Notes under the pieces: generated by a model
What the model saw: only the letters and a program-made list of their open reading frames with translations
Database searches by the model: none
Told to the model about the DNA's origin: nothing
Part shown: positions 17,984-27,052 of the stretch, in pieces
How the letters are laid out: each line of letters starts with the position of its first letter
Position numbering within the stretch: the stretch's first letter is position 1
Program-made: the position numbers and the translations under genes
Source of the DNA: Chitinophaga sp. HK235
GTDB lineage: Bacteria; Bacteroidota; Bacteroidia; Chitinophagales; Chitinophagaceae
Length of the DNA: 64,000 bases
NCBI RefSeq assembly: GCF_018255755.1
Contig: NZ_CP073766.1
Coordinates: 62,001-126,000 of the forward strand
Reading direction: 5' to 3'

Positions 17984-18763
17984 ATGAGTGATCAACAAAG
18001 GCCTATCCTGGAGGTAGACCAGCTGAGCGTTTCCTATGGCCCTTTTCAGGCAGTGAAAAGTATTTCTTTTACTGTGCAGCCCGGAGAAATTTTTGGGCTG
18101 TTGGGACCTAACGGCGCCGGCAAAACGAGTACATTAAGTGCCGTAGAAGGTTTATTAAAGCCACAGGGCGGACGTATCTCCGTAGCAGGCTACAGTGTCC
18201 TGGAACAACCCCGTCACGCTAAAGCCAACATGGGCGTGCAATTACAATCTACCAGTTTTCAGGCGGAATTAAATGTATCGGAAATCATCCGGTTGTTTGC
18301 CGGTATTTACGGGCTGGAGCTGACAGCAGCGCAGGTGCAGGAAAAGCTGAAGGAAATCAATCTGCAGGATTCGGCAAGCAAACGTTTCGGGCAGTTGTCC
18401 GGCGGGCAACAGCAGCGCGTATCACTGGTGATCTCCACTATTCATGATCCTAAACTGGTGCTGCTCGATGAGCCTACCACCGGACTGGACCCGCAGTCGA
18501 GGCGGCTGCTGTGGGACCGTATAGAAGCTATCAGGGCTAAAGGTCATGCTGTTCTCCTTACCACTCACTCCATGGAAGAAGCAGAAGCGGTATGCGATCG
18601 TATCGCCATCATCGACCATGGCCAGGTGATCGCCATCGATACACCGGAGGCGCTGATAGCCGCGCATCGTCATGATCCGGATGTGATCAGTGTTTCCCGT
18701 AAAGGTAAAATCACGCTCGAAGATGTATTCATCGGCCTTACCGGCCGGGCTGTCCGTTCATAA
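17984..18763 (+). CDS. ABC transporter ATP-binding protein
   Basis: 259 aa with Walker A GPNGAGKT, Q-loop region MGVQLQSTSF, signature LSGGQQQR, Walker B LVLLDEPTTGLD and the H-loop TTHSMEEAE. The short C-terminal tail is of the ABC-2 exporter (CcmA/DrrA) type. It pairs with the permease gene 15 bases downstream and should energise export of an unknown compound. Position after the two-component genes suggests, but does not show, control by them. Confidence 0.93.
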   Translation: MSDQQRPILEVDQLSVSYGPFQAVKSISFTVQPGEIFGLLGPNGAGKTSTLSAVEGLLKPQGGRISVAGYSVLEQPRHAKANMGVQLQSTSFQAELNVSEIIRLFAGIYGLELTAAQVQEKLKEINLQDSASKRFGQLSGGQQQRVSLVISTIHDPKLVLLDEPTTGLDPQSRRLLWDRIEAIRAKGHAVLLTTHSMEEAEAVCDRIAIIDHGQVIAIDTPEALIAAHRHDPDVISVSRKGKITLEDVFIGLTGRAVRS

Positions 18764-18778
18764 TCTAAACTATACTTC

Positions 18779-19525
18779 ATGCAAACTACCAATATACCTC
18801 AAACTGCTACTGTTATGACTGCCCTGCTGCGGGCGGATTTTACAACGATGTGGCGCAACCGCCGTTCTTTAAGACTGGTGTTGCTGGTGCCGCTGGCGAT
18901 TCTTGTTTCCTGGAAAGGGCTGATAGGTAAGTTGGGTGGTTCTTTTGTAATAGCCGGGAGCATCACCATTGGGCTGATCAGCATCGGTCTGCTGGGATAC
19001 GCCAGTTCGGTGGCGAGTGACCGTGATAAAGGGGTGTTTCAGCGTTTACGGGTTGGCCCTGTTGCGGCCTGGACGATCATGTGCAGCCGGATTACCGTGC
19101 ACATAGCCACTATTATGGTGATGACGCTGCTGATTTTTGCCGTGGGAATTGCGGTAGACAAGATCACCCTTTCTGCTATGGGTTACGTGGCCGGTTTTTT
19201 TGCTGCTGTTTTGGGTGGACTGCTTTATCTGAGCCTCGGACAGATGATTGTGGGACTGATTAAAAACCTGGAGACTGTCAATTCCACTACACGGCTGGTC
19301 TATTTCCTGTTTATTATGGTGGGTATGCTGGGTAGCTTCGGTGCACTGGGAGACGTGGTGAAAGAATCAGTGCAGTGGTCACCCTATGGTGTGGTGAATC
19401 AGGTAGTCGCCACCAGTCTCAAGCCGGAAACCTGGACACAGCATACGACAATGGCTTTACTGGCCAGCTTAGGATATACAGTAGTATTTGGCCTGCTGGG
19501 CATCCGGTGGTTCAAATGGAATTAA
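18779..19525 (+). CDS. ABC-2 type transporter permease
   Basis: 248 aa with six predicted membrane segments, among them LRLVLLVPLAILVSW, GGSFVIAGSITIGLISIGLLG, IATIMVMTLLIFAVGIAV, GYVAGFFAAVLGGLLYL, LVYFLFIMVGMLGSFGAL and LLASLGYTVVFGLLGI. The ABC-2 pattern SDRDKGVFQRLRVGPV lies between helices 2 and 3. It forms the membrane part of the exporter with the ATPase immediately upstream. A long stem-loop follows the stop. Confidence 0.9.
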   Translation: MQTTNIPQTATVMTALLRADFTTMWRNRRSLRLVLLVPLAILVSWKGLIGKLGGSFVIAGSITIGLISIGLLGYASSVASDRDKGVFQRLRVGPVAAWTIMCSRITVHIATIMVMTLLIFAVGIAVDKITLSAMGYVAGFFAAVLGGLLYLSLGQMIVGLIKNLETVNSTTRLVYFLFIMVGMLGSFGALGDVVKESVQWSPYGVVNQVVATSLKPETWTQHTTMALLASLGYTVVFGLLGIRWFKWN

Positions 19526-19530
19526 TATTG

Positions 19531-19565
19531 ATCCGGCCGGCTGAATTATTTTCAGCCGGCCGGAT
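19531..19565. terminator. Bidirectional terminator hairpin
   Basis: A perfect 15-bp stem (19531-19545 with 19551-19565), rich in CCGGCCGG, with a 5-nt loop lies between the stop codons of the convergent permease and LEA-like genes. There is no long T-run on either side. Confidence 0.7.
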
Positions 19566-19569
19566 GCTG

Positions 19570-20046
19570 TCAGAAGCTTATATCCATGATATGTTTGCCC
19601 TGATATTTAATATTAATTTTTTTAGAGAAGCACCCGATTCTTCCGGCCATGGTGCCTGAGAACGACAGCAGCACGGAATCGTTCAGGTTGATGCCGCTGT
19701 TGCCCAGCTTTGTAAAATCGGGTTCCACCACTACCGGCACGGTGAAGGTAGCATGTGCGGGGATGGTCATCACGGTGTCCAGTTTCACATGTCCGAGGTA
19801 GAAAGTATCCAGCTTCAGGTCAAGCTCTCCGCCGGTGAAGGTGAAGCCGTAATTATTGGGATTGTAGTATACACCTGTTACCCTCAGCGCCGGCCTTTCC
19901 GGTGTGATGCTGAAGACTTTGACAGTGAGCTTGCCGGGCAGCCGTGCTTCGGGAGGGCTGAAAACAGTACAGGCCTGCAAGGTCATGGCGGCTGCCAGCA
20001 CGAGGCCTGGTATTCTCCATCTGCTTATCTTATTGAAGTAACTCAT
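19570..20046 (-). CDS. LEA type-2-like lipoprotein
   Basis: About 158 aa from the methionine at 20046, which begins a lipoprotein signal (ISRWRIPGLVLAAAMTLQAC). The longer frame to 20106 runs into the preceding gene and is rejected. The mature domain is an immunoglobulin-like LEA_2/WHy fold: ITPERPALRVTGVYYNPNNYGFTF, LDLKLDTFYLGHVKLDTVMTIPAHATFTVPV. These domains are found in periplasmic lipoproteins and stress proteins. Its start overlaps the end of the TlpA-like gene by 17 bases, so translation is coupled. Confidence 0.75.
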   Translation of the reverse strand: MSYFNKISRWRIPGLVLAAAMTLQACTVFSPPEARLPGKLTVKVFSITPERPALRVTGVYYNPNNYGFTFTGGELDLKLDTFYLGHVKLDTVMTIPAHATFTVPVVVEPDFTKLGNSGINLNDSVLLSFSGTMAGRIGCFSKKINIKYQGKHIMDISF

Positions 20047-21019
20047 CCAGTTTTTTCTCCAGTTGATCTTTTTTGTAAGAATCGAGAGAGGCTGCGATCT
20101 TTCCATCTTTACCTACCACGATCACGTGAGGAATGTAGAAGATGTGTAAGGCATCCTTCACACCTTTACCATCCTGAAAACCGCCGTCGGCGAGTGTTTG
20201 TGTCCACTCCATCTTCAGCTCCTTCATGGCCTCCTGCCATTTCTCCTTGTGGTCATCCACAGATACGCTGACGAACTGCACGCCTTTATCCTTGTATTTG
20301 TTGTAGTGTTCGCGCAGGGTTGGAATATAAGCGCGGCAAGGTGCGCACCAGCTGGCCCAGAAGTCAAGCACGACTATTTTACCGGCATATTTTTTAACAG
20401 AAAGGGGAGTGTCCTTTATGTCGGTCATTTTCAGATCAGGAAATACCATACCGGTATCCACTTTTTTAAGTGCGGCGAAGGCAGCTTCGAATTGTTGTCC
20501 AGACCATGTTTTCAATGCCTCTGGAGTGAGCAGGGGATGAACGGCGGCAGTCTTTTCGAGCGTAGCGCTATGGTCCCTCAATGCCAGATAGGCTGATATC
20601 CCGCTGCCGGGATGTTTTTTGATAAATTCTATCGACGGTTTGCGGGAATTTATGAATGTTACCCAGTCGTCGTTCAGCTTGCCACCTTTCAACTGTGCGT
20701 CGGACAGTGAATCCAGGGCGCAGTCAATGGTATAGTTGGTATTTTCGAGGTACACAAAAATCATCCGGGTGCTGATTTTCAGTCTTACCAGAGCGGGGTG
20801 CGCCAGTTTGCCGGTAAAGTAGAACTCTCCGTTCATGATGCGCGCTTTATCGGGGAATACATCATCTTTCTCATCCTGCCGGAGATGGACAAACTCGCTG
20901 ATGGCAACGGAACCGCTGATAACCCCGCTTATCCTTCCCCTGATCACAAATCCCTCTTCCGCCATGCTCAGCAAGGGCAGGAGGAGCAGGAACGCTATTT
21001 TGAAAATATGTTTTTTCAT
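20030..21019 (-). CDS. DUF4369 and TlpA-type thioredoxin protein
   Basis: About 329 aa from the methionine at 21019, starting MKKHIFKIAFLLLLPLLSMAEE. The N-terminal half is a DUF4369-like beta domain (GFVIRGRISGVISGSVAISE). The C-terminal half is a thioredoxin-like domain with FPDLKMTDIKDTPLSVKKY, the redox site FWASWCAPC and the cis-proline region HIFYIPHVIVV. It should reduce or exchange disulfides in the periplasm. A paralogue of the same architecture lies directly upstream. Confidence 0.88.
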   Translation of the reverse strand: MKKHIFKIAFLLLLPLLSMAEEGFVIRGRISGVISGSVAISEFVHLRQDEKDDVFPDKARIMNGEFYFTGKLAHPALVRLKISTRMIFVYLENTNYTIDCALDSLSDAQLKGGKLNDDWVTFINSRKPSIEFIKKHPGSGISAYLALRDHSATLEKTAAVHPLLTPEALKTWSGQQFEAAFAALKKVDTGMVFPDLKMTDIKDTPLSVKKYAGKIVVLDFWASWCAPCRAYIPTLREHYNKYKDKGVQFVSVSVDDHKEKWQEAMKELKMEWTQTLADGGFQDGKGVKDALHIFYIPHVIVVGKDGKIAASLDSYKKDQLEKKLDELLQ

Positions 21020-21099
21020 AACAGTTGTTATTATCCGACACGGCACATGCAACGGTATATTCCGTTGCATGGCTGGTCGTAAGGGTTTTAATAGAGGTT

Positions 21100-22287
21100 T
21101 TATTTTAGGATAGCTGAGATTTTTTTGTCGATATTATCATCATAAAGATCCCGGGCGATCACTTTTCCATCGGGTCCTATCAATACATTTGAAGGAACGT
21201 AGGTAACGCCATAAGCTGCGGCAGCCGCATCAGCCCAACCTTTCAGTTCAGACACATGGAGCCAGTCCAGCTTTTCCTTCTCGATGGCTTTCAGCCATGC
21301 TTCGCGTTTGGAATCAAGGGAGATGCCCAGTAATACAAAGTTTTTGTCTTTGAATTTTTCGTTCACAGCTTTCAGGAAAGGTATCTGGCCTTTGCAGGGA
21401 CCGCACCAGCTGGCCCAGAAATCGATCAGTACATATTTTCCTTTGAAGTCGGAGAGGGACACCATTTTACCATTTACATCGGCGAGTGTGAATGCAGGTG
21501 CATTGGCACCGATCTTAGGACGGTTGGAAGGATCCGCTGTAGCTTCGTCGGAAAAAGCGAGAGAGGCCTGTGTAGGATCTATTTTACCGGGATATTTATA
21601 GCGCATCAGGATACGTGATGCTTTGGCGTGTTCTCCGAGGCCATTGAACAACTCGTCTTTGTCGGCCTGAGATGGGATGTAGCAAGTCAGCAGGTAGCCG
21701 CTCAAACCGGAGTTCGGGTGATCTTTGATCCATTTCTTATAACTTCCGATCATCTTGTTCTGGAGCACGCTGGCTTTTTTATTGATGGAGTCAGCAGCAT
21801 CTTCATCTCCAATCGCTATCGCAGCACTATATTTTTTATGAAGTTCTTCAAACTCTTTACCGGTACCATCTTCTGTAGAGACCAGGTTCATCACTTCCTC
21901 TGATTCCTTAGCCCAGGTAGAACCGCTGTATTGAACACCATGGAAGCCGTCGCCTTTACCAGTGATGTTCATCTTCCCGTCTTCCAGGTACACGATGGCG
22001 CCACGATTGCTGTTATTACCGGCGGAACCGATCGCCATGATATACATGCTTCCACCTTTGGGCATCGGCATTTTGAATTTGAAGCCGTGGCTCTTTATGC
22101 GGGCGCTGTCTACCTCTCCTGAATAGGGTTCATACAGGTACACCATTGTATCGTTGGGCAGCTTGTCAATTTTTGCTGTGATCTCTGCAAACTTTGTATT
22201 ATCTGTAATGGGGGTAACCGGTTTATCCTGTGCCAGTGTATTCAGGCTGCCGGCGCAAAAGAGGAACAGAAGAGATTTTTTGATCAT
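21100..22287 (-). CDS. DUF4369 and TlpA-type thioredoxin protein (paralogue)
   Basis: 395 aa with a signal peptide ending at LAQ. DUF4369-like N-terminal domain (FAEITAKIDKLPNDTMVYLYEP), a helical middle, and a C-terminal thioredoxin-like domain with FTLADVNGKMVSLSDFKGKYVLIDFW, the redox site WCGPC, and the cis-proline region TYVPSNVLIG. It is the second gene of the S41 protease run and shares architecture with the next gene downstream, suggesting an old tandem duplication. Confidence 0.9.
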   Translation of the reverse strand: MIKKSLLFLFCAGSLNTLAQDKPVTPITDNTKFAEITAKIDKLPNDTMVYLYEPYSGEVDSARIKSHGFKFKMPMPKGGSMYIMAIGSAGNNSNRGAIVYLEDGKMNITGKGDGFHGVQYSGSTWAKESEEVMNLVSTEDGTGKEFEELHKKYSAAIAIGDEDAADSINKKASVLQNKMIGSYKKWIKDHPNSGLSGYLLTCYIPSQADKDELFNGLGEHAKASRILMRYKYPGKIDPTQASLAFSDEATADPSNRPKIGANAPAFTLADVNGKMVSLSDFKGKYVLIDFWASWCGPCKGQIPFLKAVNEKFKDKNFVLLGISLDSKREAWLKAIEKEKLDWLHVSELKGWADAAAAAYGVTYVPSNVLIGPDGKVIARDLYDDNIDKKISAILK

Positions 22288-22346
22288 GATGTGATGCTTT
22301 TAGTGTTAATGCTTTTGAGTTAAAAGTGTGAAGGGATATGCCGCTA

Positions 22347-24521
22347 TTATTTGTTCGTCTGCATGTCTTCCAATACTGATATGGTTTGATCTATGTAGAT
22401 GTCTTTGCTGAGTTTATTCAGCCAGTCTTTGTAGCGTGCGGTTTCTCCCGGCGTTGTTTTCATCGTGGCAGGGTTGATACTGCGCAGCAGTGCTGGTTGT
22501 ACATTCAGCAGATGTCCGGTAGTCAGTTCTTTGTCGCGCTGAATACGCTGTTCGCAGCTGCGGGCGGCATTGAATTCTTTTCTGAAATCTTCCAGGTTGA
22601 GCAGTGCTGTTTTTTCGCGGAGTGTTTTCAGCTGTCTCATGTTATTGTCTATATCAGCAAATGCCGGGCTGGCGTTGATGCGTGCGTTGGCTTTCTGAAT
22701 AACTGCCTGGTAGTCGCATACAGGTTTTACCTGGTCGAATGGCAGTAGTTGCATCGTATCACAAGGCAGTGCGGAGCTGTAATCCTTTTCCATGATAGAT
22801 ATCAGCGACATTCTCTTTTGCAGGATGATGTCGGGTGTTACGCCGTTCAGTTGTGTGGCGGTACCGGTGATGCGGTAAAATTTCTCCAGTGTGAGGCGCA
22901 GGGTGCCGTAGCTGGTGTCGGGGATGCCTTTCTCTATATTACCTGATTTACCGATGTTAAAGCCGCTTTGTGCGGTGCCTTTACCGAAGGTGCTGGAAGT
23001 ACCGATGATGACAGCACGTTTGAGATCCTGCATGGCGGCGGAGAATATTTCCGATGCGGAGGCGCTGCTTTCATCCACCATGACAGTGAGGGGGCCATCA
23101 TAGAGAGGTCCGAAGCCAGGAGAGGTATACCTGCGCAGGCTGTCTTTTGAGCGGAGCCATGAGATGGGGCTGGCGGGCACGAAGCCGGAGCACATCCTTA
23201 CTACTTCATCGAGGGAGCCGCCGGGATTGCCGCGGAGGTCCATGACCATACCATCGATCTCATGTTCTTTCAATTTCTCTATTTCTCTCCATACATCACC
23301 GGCAGAGCCTTTAGTTTGTTCACCATTTGGATCGAGATAGAACGAAGGCAGGTAAATGTAACCGTATTTCTTTCCGTTTTTCTCTATCAATGCGCTCTTT
23401 GCACGGTTTTCGGTATCGATCACTTCACCTCTTTTCAGCGTAATAGTCCGGGGTTGTTCTCCGGGCTGCTGAAGTTTCAGTGTCACGTCAGTGCCTTTAT
23501 CCCCGCGGATCATGGCGGTAACGCGGTTGGCTTCCATGCCGCTCACTGCTATCATTTCTCCTTTACTGTCTTTGATGGCGATGATGACATCGTTTTCTTT
23601 TATTTCACCGCTTTTGTAGGCGGGGCCGCCGGGCATCAATCTTTTCACAAAAAAATCAGACTCCTTGTTGCCCAGTTCAAAACCGAGGCCGAAGTAGCGT
23701 TTGGTGATTGCCTCCGTAAAAGATCTGTCTTCCGGTGCGACATAGGCAGAGTGTGGATCTACCGCTGCCACAGCAACAGACATGAACTGTGTGAATTTCT
23801 CTTTCATCGCGTCTTTGCCTGTTGACTGGCGGAAGTATTCCACATACCATTTGCGTACGTAGTCGCGCGCTTTGGCTTCCAGGGCGGAATTGAAGGGGCT
23901 TGTTTTCTGTGCAACAGCGACAGTATCTCCTTCCATATAATGCCGCAGGGTGGCATATTTCAGGAATTTGCGCCATTTATCTTCGCGGTCCTGTTCATTA
24001 GCGGGAAAGGTCCATTCTTTCTTCCACATCACCTCCAGCGATTCTTTCTGCTGCATGTTGAATGGCTGTTGCAGGATACGCATGCAGATGTTGTTGGCTT
24101 CTTTGATACGTTTGCTGTAGATATCATATGTCGCGTCAAAAAAAGCGCTGGAGCCTGTGTTGATCTCATCATCCACCTGGTTTTTATAAGCGGATAATCT
24201 GTTGATATCTTCCTGTAGGAATACGTTGTTGTTGGGGTCCAGTATGTGGATGAAGTTTTCCCATACCTCCTTGCTGTAGCTGTCATCAACGGGCCGGAGG
24301 CTGAAGTGATCTTTTCTTATTTTCCTGAATGCGGTAGCGATGGCGGCGCTGCGATAACCTGGCAGGCTTACATCCGTTACGGGTGGTATTGCCGGCGATG
24401 TTGCAGTAGCCTGGGCCATTGCGCGCACCTGTGCCGGCGACGACTGGGCCATCGAACCGAATCCTGTGAGTGCTGTAGCAGCGGCCAGCAACAGGCTCTT
24501 CTTTCCCTGGCAAATTTTCAT
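22347..24521 (-). CDS. S41-family carboxy-terminal processing protease (Prc/CtpA-like)
   Basis: About 724 aa from the methionine at 24521 (MKICQGKKSLLLAAATALTGFGSMAQ, a signal peptide); an alternative start is 24527. An N-terminal helical domain (FSLRPVDDSYSKEVWENFIHILDP) is followed by a PDZ domain (GLGFELGNKESDFFVKRLMPGGPAYKSG), then the S41 core with catalytic Ser in DESSASASEIF and Lys in FGKGTAQ. A C-terminal DUF3340-like helical tail is present. This matches periplasmic Prc/Tsp proteases that trim or destroy proteins from the C-terminus. Its upstream gap carries a GCTTCACCCTTTTT motif also seen before the sigma and FecR genes. Confidence 0.9.
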   Translation of the reverse strand: MKICQGKKSLLLAAATALTGFGSMAQSSPAQVRAMAQATATSPAIPPVTDVSLPGYRSAAIATAFRKIRKDHFSLRPVDDSYSKEVWENFIHILDPNNNVFLQEDINRLSAYKNQVDDEINTGSSAFFDATYDIYSKRIKEANNICMRILQQPFNMQQKESLEVMWKKEWTFPANEQDREDKWRKFLKYATLRHYMEGDTVAVAQKTSPFNSALEAKARDYVRKWYVEYFRQSTGKDAMKEKFTQFMSVAVAAVDPHSAYVAPEDRSFTEAITKRYFGLGFELGNKESDFFVKRLMPGGPAYKSGEIKENDVIIAIKDSKGEMIAVSGMEANRVTAMIRGDKGTDVTLKLQQPGEQPRTITLKRGEVIDTENRAKSALIEKNGKKYGYIYLPSFYLDPNGEQTKGSAGDVWREIEKLKEHEIDGMVMDLRGNPGGSLDEVVRMCSGFVPASPISWLRSKDSLRRYTSPGFGPLYDGPLTVMVDESSASASEIFSAAMQDLKRAVIIGTSSTFGKGTAQSGFNIGKSGNIEKGIPDTSYGTLRLTLEKFYRITGTATQLNGVTPDIILQKRMSLISIMEKDYSSALPCDTMQLLPFDQVKPVCDYQAVIQKANARINASPAFADIDNNMRQLKTLREKTALLNLEDFRKEFNAARSCEQRIQRDKELTTGHLLNVQPALLRSINPATMKTTPGETARYKDWLNKLSKDIYIDQTISVLEDMQTNK

Positions 24522-24586
24522 ACTCATGCTAATTAAGGCTGATAAATAATTAAGGCGTTTTCTGTATAAGAGGCAACCGCAGCGGG

Positions 24587-24600
24587 AAAAAGGGTGAAGC
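24587..24600 (-). promoter_or_regulatory. GCTTCACCCTTTTT motif, copy 1
   Basis: Read on the minus strand, GCTTCACCCTTTTT lies about 66 bases upstream of the S41 protease start. The same 14-mer occurs at 32671-32684 upstream of the sigma factor gene and, with one change, at 31955-31968 upstream of fecR. Confidence 0.4.
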
Positions 24601-24631
24601 GACATTGAGAAAAAAAATAACCTGAAAAAAA

Positions 24632-24660
24632 GAAACCTCCCGGAAAGGAGGTTTCTTTTT
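24632..24660 (-). terminator. Bidirectional Rho-independent terminator
   Basis: A 9-bp stem (24632-24640 with 24647-24655) has A-rich sequence on the left and TTTTTT on the right, so it works in both directions. On the minus strand it ends the SusCD operon after the lipoprotein gene at 24697. Confidence 0.85.
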
Positions 24661-24696
24661 TGGGGATATCAATACTGGTTTTAGCAGAAGGATATT

Positions 24697-25515
24697 TCAA
24701 GGGGTATTACCAATAGTCTGAAGATCTACGCCATACATATTCTGGAAGTAGCTGATCATGATACTATATCTCCTTTTCACCTGGCCGTTCACATCTACAT
24801 TCGGGCTGAGCGGATGGCCGGGGGAGGTAAGCTCATCATAAGTGTGGCCGGTGGCCAGCTCGATGAATCCCAGCAGGTCTGTTACTACATTCAGTTTCTC
24901 ATTGATAGGTTCCACTACACCAGCTGCATATTTATTGTATTCCTGCAAATTTTTATACCCTGGTATAGGTACCATAAAATCCGGTGGTATGTTGATGGCG
25001 CCTACACGGAGTGCTCTTTCCATATAGGCCCTGTTGAGCCATGCCCGCAGTTGTTTTGTTTGGGCAGGTGTTTTCTGTGCGAGCGTGCTGTTGGCGTAGC
25101 CGAATGCCAGCATGCTGTTACTGGCTGCCATAGCGGGTACTGAAGGTATGCCGTTCCTGCTGATACTGCTGGCGAGGAGTATCTTGAACGGCATTGTTTT
25201 CATCAGGAAAGCATCCGGATAGAAACTGAACAGGTGTTGCTTCATGAACTGCAATGCCAGCGGAATGCTGGTTGGATCAGCAACGAAGGCGGAATCTGTT
25301 CTTTTGTCTATGTAGTTGTAGGCATAATCATACTGCGTGAATTTGTAGAGTATGTAGCTGTCATATTTTTTATGGAATGCAACGATGCTATCGTCGTAGC
25401 TATGATTGCCCTGCGGCAGCGTGTACATGGGTTGTACAGGATCCGGCGTAAGAGCGGCTTCTTTATTGCAGGCGGTTACTATTGCAAGTATCGCCACCAG
25501 AAAATATATTCTCAT
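24697..25515 (-). CDS. SusCD-associated lipoprotein, metallohydrolase-like without HExxH
   Basis: 272 aa with a lipoprotein signal (MRIYFLVAILAIVTAC). Length, position after susD and the opening YDSYILYKFTQYDYAYN resemble the 'substrate import-associated zinc metallohydrolase lipoprotein' family, whose members carry HExxH in the middle. Here the corresponding stretch reads AYMERALRVGAINIPPDF and no HExxH exists anywhere, so the catalytic zinc site is missing if the family call is right. The gene follows susD by 24 bases and is the last of the operon. It could act as a non-catalytic binding lipoprotein at the outer membrane. Confidence 0.55.
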   Translation of the reverse strand: MRIYFLVAILAIVTACNKEAALTPDPVQPMYTLPQGNHSYDDSIVAFHKKYDSYILYKFTQYDYAYNYIDKRTDSAFVADPTSIPLALQFMKQHLFSFYPDAFLMKTMPFKILLASSISRNGIPSVPAMAASNSMLAFGYANSTLAQKTPAQTKQLRAWLNRAYMERALRVGAINIPPDFMVPIPGYKNLQEYNKYAAGVVEPINEKLNVVTDLLGFIELATGHTYDELTSPGHPLSPNVDVNGQVKRRYSIMISYFQNMYGVDLQTIGNTP

Positions 25516-25539
25516 AAATAATTTTTTTGATCAAACATT

Positions 25540-27030
25540 TTAATCAGGCATCCTGGTACCGTTGAACAAAGGATTTTGCACTAATGCGGGGTTGCGGTTG
25601 ATCACCTTATCGGGGATAGGCAGCACATATGCCGGATCATGAGGTTTCAGCCGGTATATTTGTGTGGTGGCCTCGTCTGGCATATAGAGGTGTTTGATAG
25701 ATGGCATGCCATAACGCCGGAGATCAAACCAACGGTGATTTTCTTCCATGAACAGCTCTCTTCTGCGTTCTGTACGGCACATTTGCAGGAGTGCATCTGC
25801 CGGCTGTATTCCCCATGGTTGAAAGGAGGTTTTATCTATCCTGTTGCTGCGCAGGGTATTCAGACTGTTGAGTGCTTTGCTGGCAGCGGCTGCATCGCCG
25901 GTGGCCTTGTATTGCTGGATACAGGCTTCTGCTCTGTTGAGATAGGCCTCCGCATTCCGCCAGGAAATCCCCAGTGCTTTGTCGCCGTATGCTGTATTGT
26001 CTATTTTCTGCCATCCATAGTCAGGTGTAAAATATGGCTTTAAAAAATCCGGAGTGGGAGAGAAAGCGATTACGCTACGAAGATCGTCAGCCTCAAAACA
26101 ATCTGCCAGGTCATGTGAAACATTGTAGACATTGTAGAATCCAAGCGCCGAATAATCTTTAACGGTGCCGTAGGTAAAGACGGTTTCAATGTTATTGGCT
26201 CCGGACAGCGGACGATTGCTGGGATCCGGGGATCCTCCAAGGGTGTTGTAATCGAGCAGCTGGGGACGGTATGCCAGCACAACATCTGCGTGTTGGATAG
26301 CTTTATCCCATTTCTCCATGTAGAGATATATTCTGCTGGCCAGCAAATGTGCTGCCACAAAGGAAATGCGGTAAGGCGAGAGATTCGTCCTGTTCTGGTC
26401 CAACAGGTAAGTAGCGCTGTCAATATCCTGTGCGATCTGATCATATACTTCTTTCACTGAATTTCTTACCATCGGCTTGTCAGAAAGGTTAGCAGTTATT
26501 CTGATAGGAATGCCGGGGCTTTTATCAGGCGTAGTGGTGGAATCGTTGTATGGCTTTGCATATAGATTCACCAGCATAAAATGATAGAAGGCGCGCATTG
26601 CAAAGGCTTCACCTTTGAGCTGATCTTTGAGTTGCCGGGCACCTGTGGCATTATCCATGTTTTGCAGGGCTACGTTAGCTCCGAGCAACCAGTGGTAGTA
26701 GGACTCCCAGATGTTGAGATTGTCTGTAAAACCGGCATTGGTGGCCCTTATTACAAAATCGGGTTGCCATTGGTATATCGAGGATGCTGTAGTGACCTCG
26801 GCCGGAGCATTTGCATTGAGTCCTCCCACATAGGCTTGCACATCATCATCGAGGAATACCCTCCATGACTGGACCGCATCTACGCCGGAAGGGTAACCAT
26901 CTGAATACAGTATTTCTCCATAATCTTCCGCAGATTTGGGTGTCAGGTCGCTCTGGGAATATTCTTCCAGGAACTTCTTACATGACATCAGACACAAGGC
27001 AACAGATATTACAAGCAATATTTTTTTCAT
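25540..27030 (-). CDS. SusD/RagB family nutrient-binding lipoprotein
   Basis: 496 aa with lipoprotein signal MKKILLVISVALCLMSC. The family's helical TPR-like fold is visible in QLKGEAFAMRAFYHFMLVNLYAKPY, SYHWLLGANVALQNMD-type segments and the C-terminal region ICTERRRELFMEENHRWFDLRRYG (in parts, here CRTERRRELFMEE). The protein sits as a lid on the SusC channel and captures the substrate at the cell surface. It is encoded 22 bases after susC. The substrate is not evident because no glycosidase or peptidase of known specificity is in the operon. Confidence 0.93.
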   Translation of the reverse strand: MKKILLVISVALCLMSCKKFLEEYSQSDLTPKSAEDYGEILYSDGYPSGVDAVQSWRVFLDDDVQAYVGGLNANAPAEVTTASSIYQWQPDFVIRATNAGFTDNLNIWESYYHWLLGANVALQNMDNATGARQLKDQLKGEAFAMRAFYHFMLVNLYAKPYNDSTTTPDKSPGIPIRITANLSDKPMVRNSVKEVYDQIAQDIDSATYLLDQNRTNLSPYRISFVAAHLLASRIYLYMEKWDKAIQHADVVLAYRPQLLDYNTLGGSPDPSNRPLSGANNIETVFTYGTVKDYSALGFYNVYNVSHDLADCFEADDLRSVIAFSPTPDFLKPYFTPDYGWQKIDNTAYGDKALGISWRNAEAYLNRAEACIQQYKATGDAAAASKALNSLNTLRSNRIDKTSFQPWGIQPADALLQMCRTERRRELFMEENHRWFDLRRYGMPSIKHLYMPDEATTQIYRLKPHDPAYVLPIPDKVINRNPALVQNPLFNGTRMPD

Positions 27031-27052
27031 GTCGGCAAATTGAAGATTTGTG

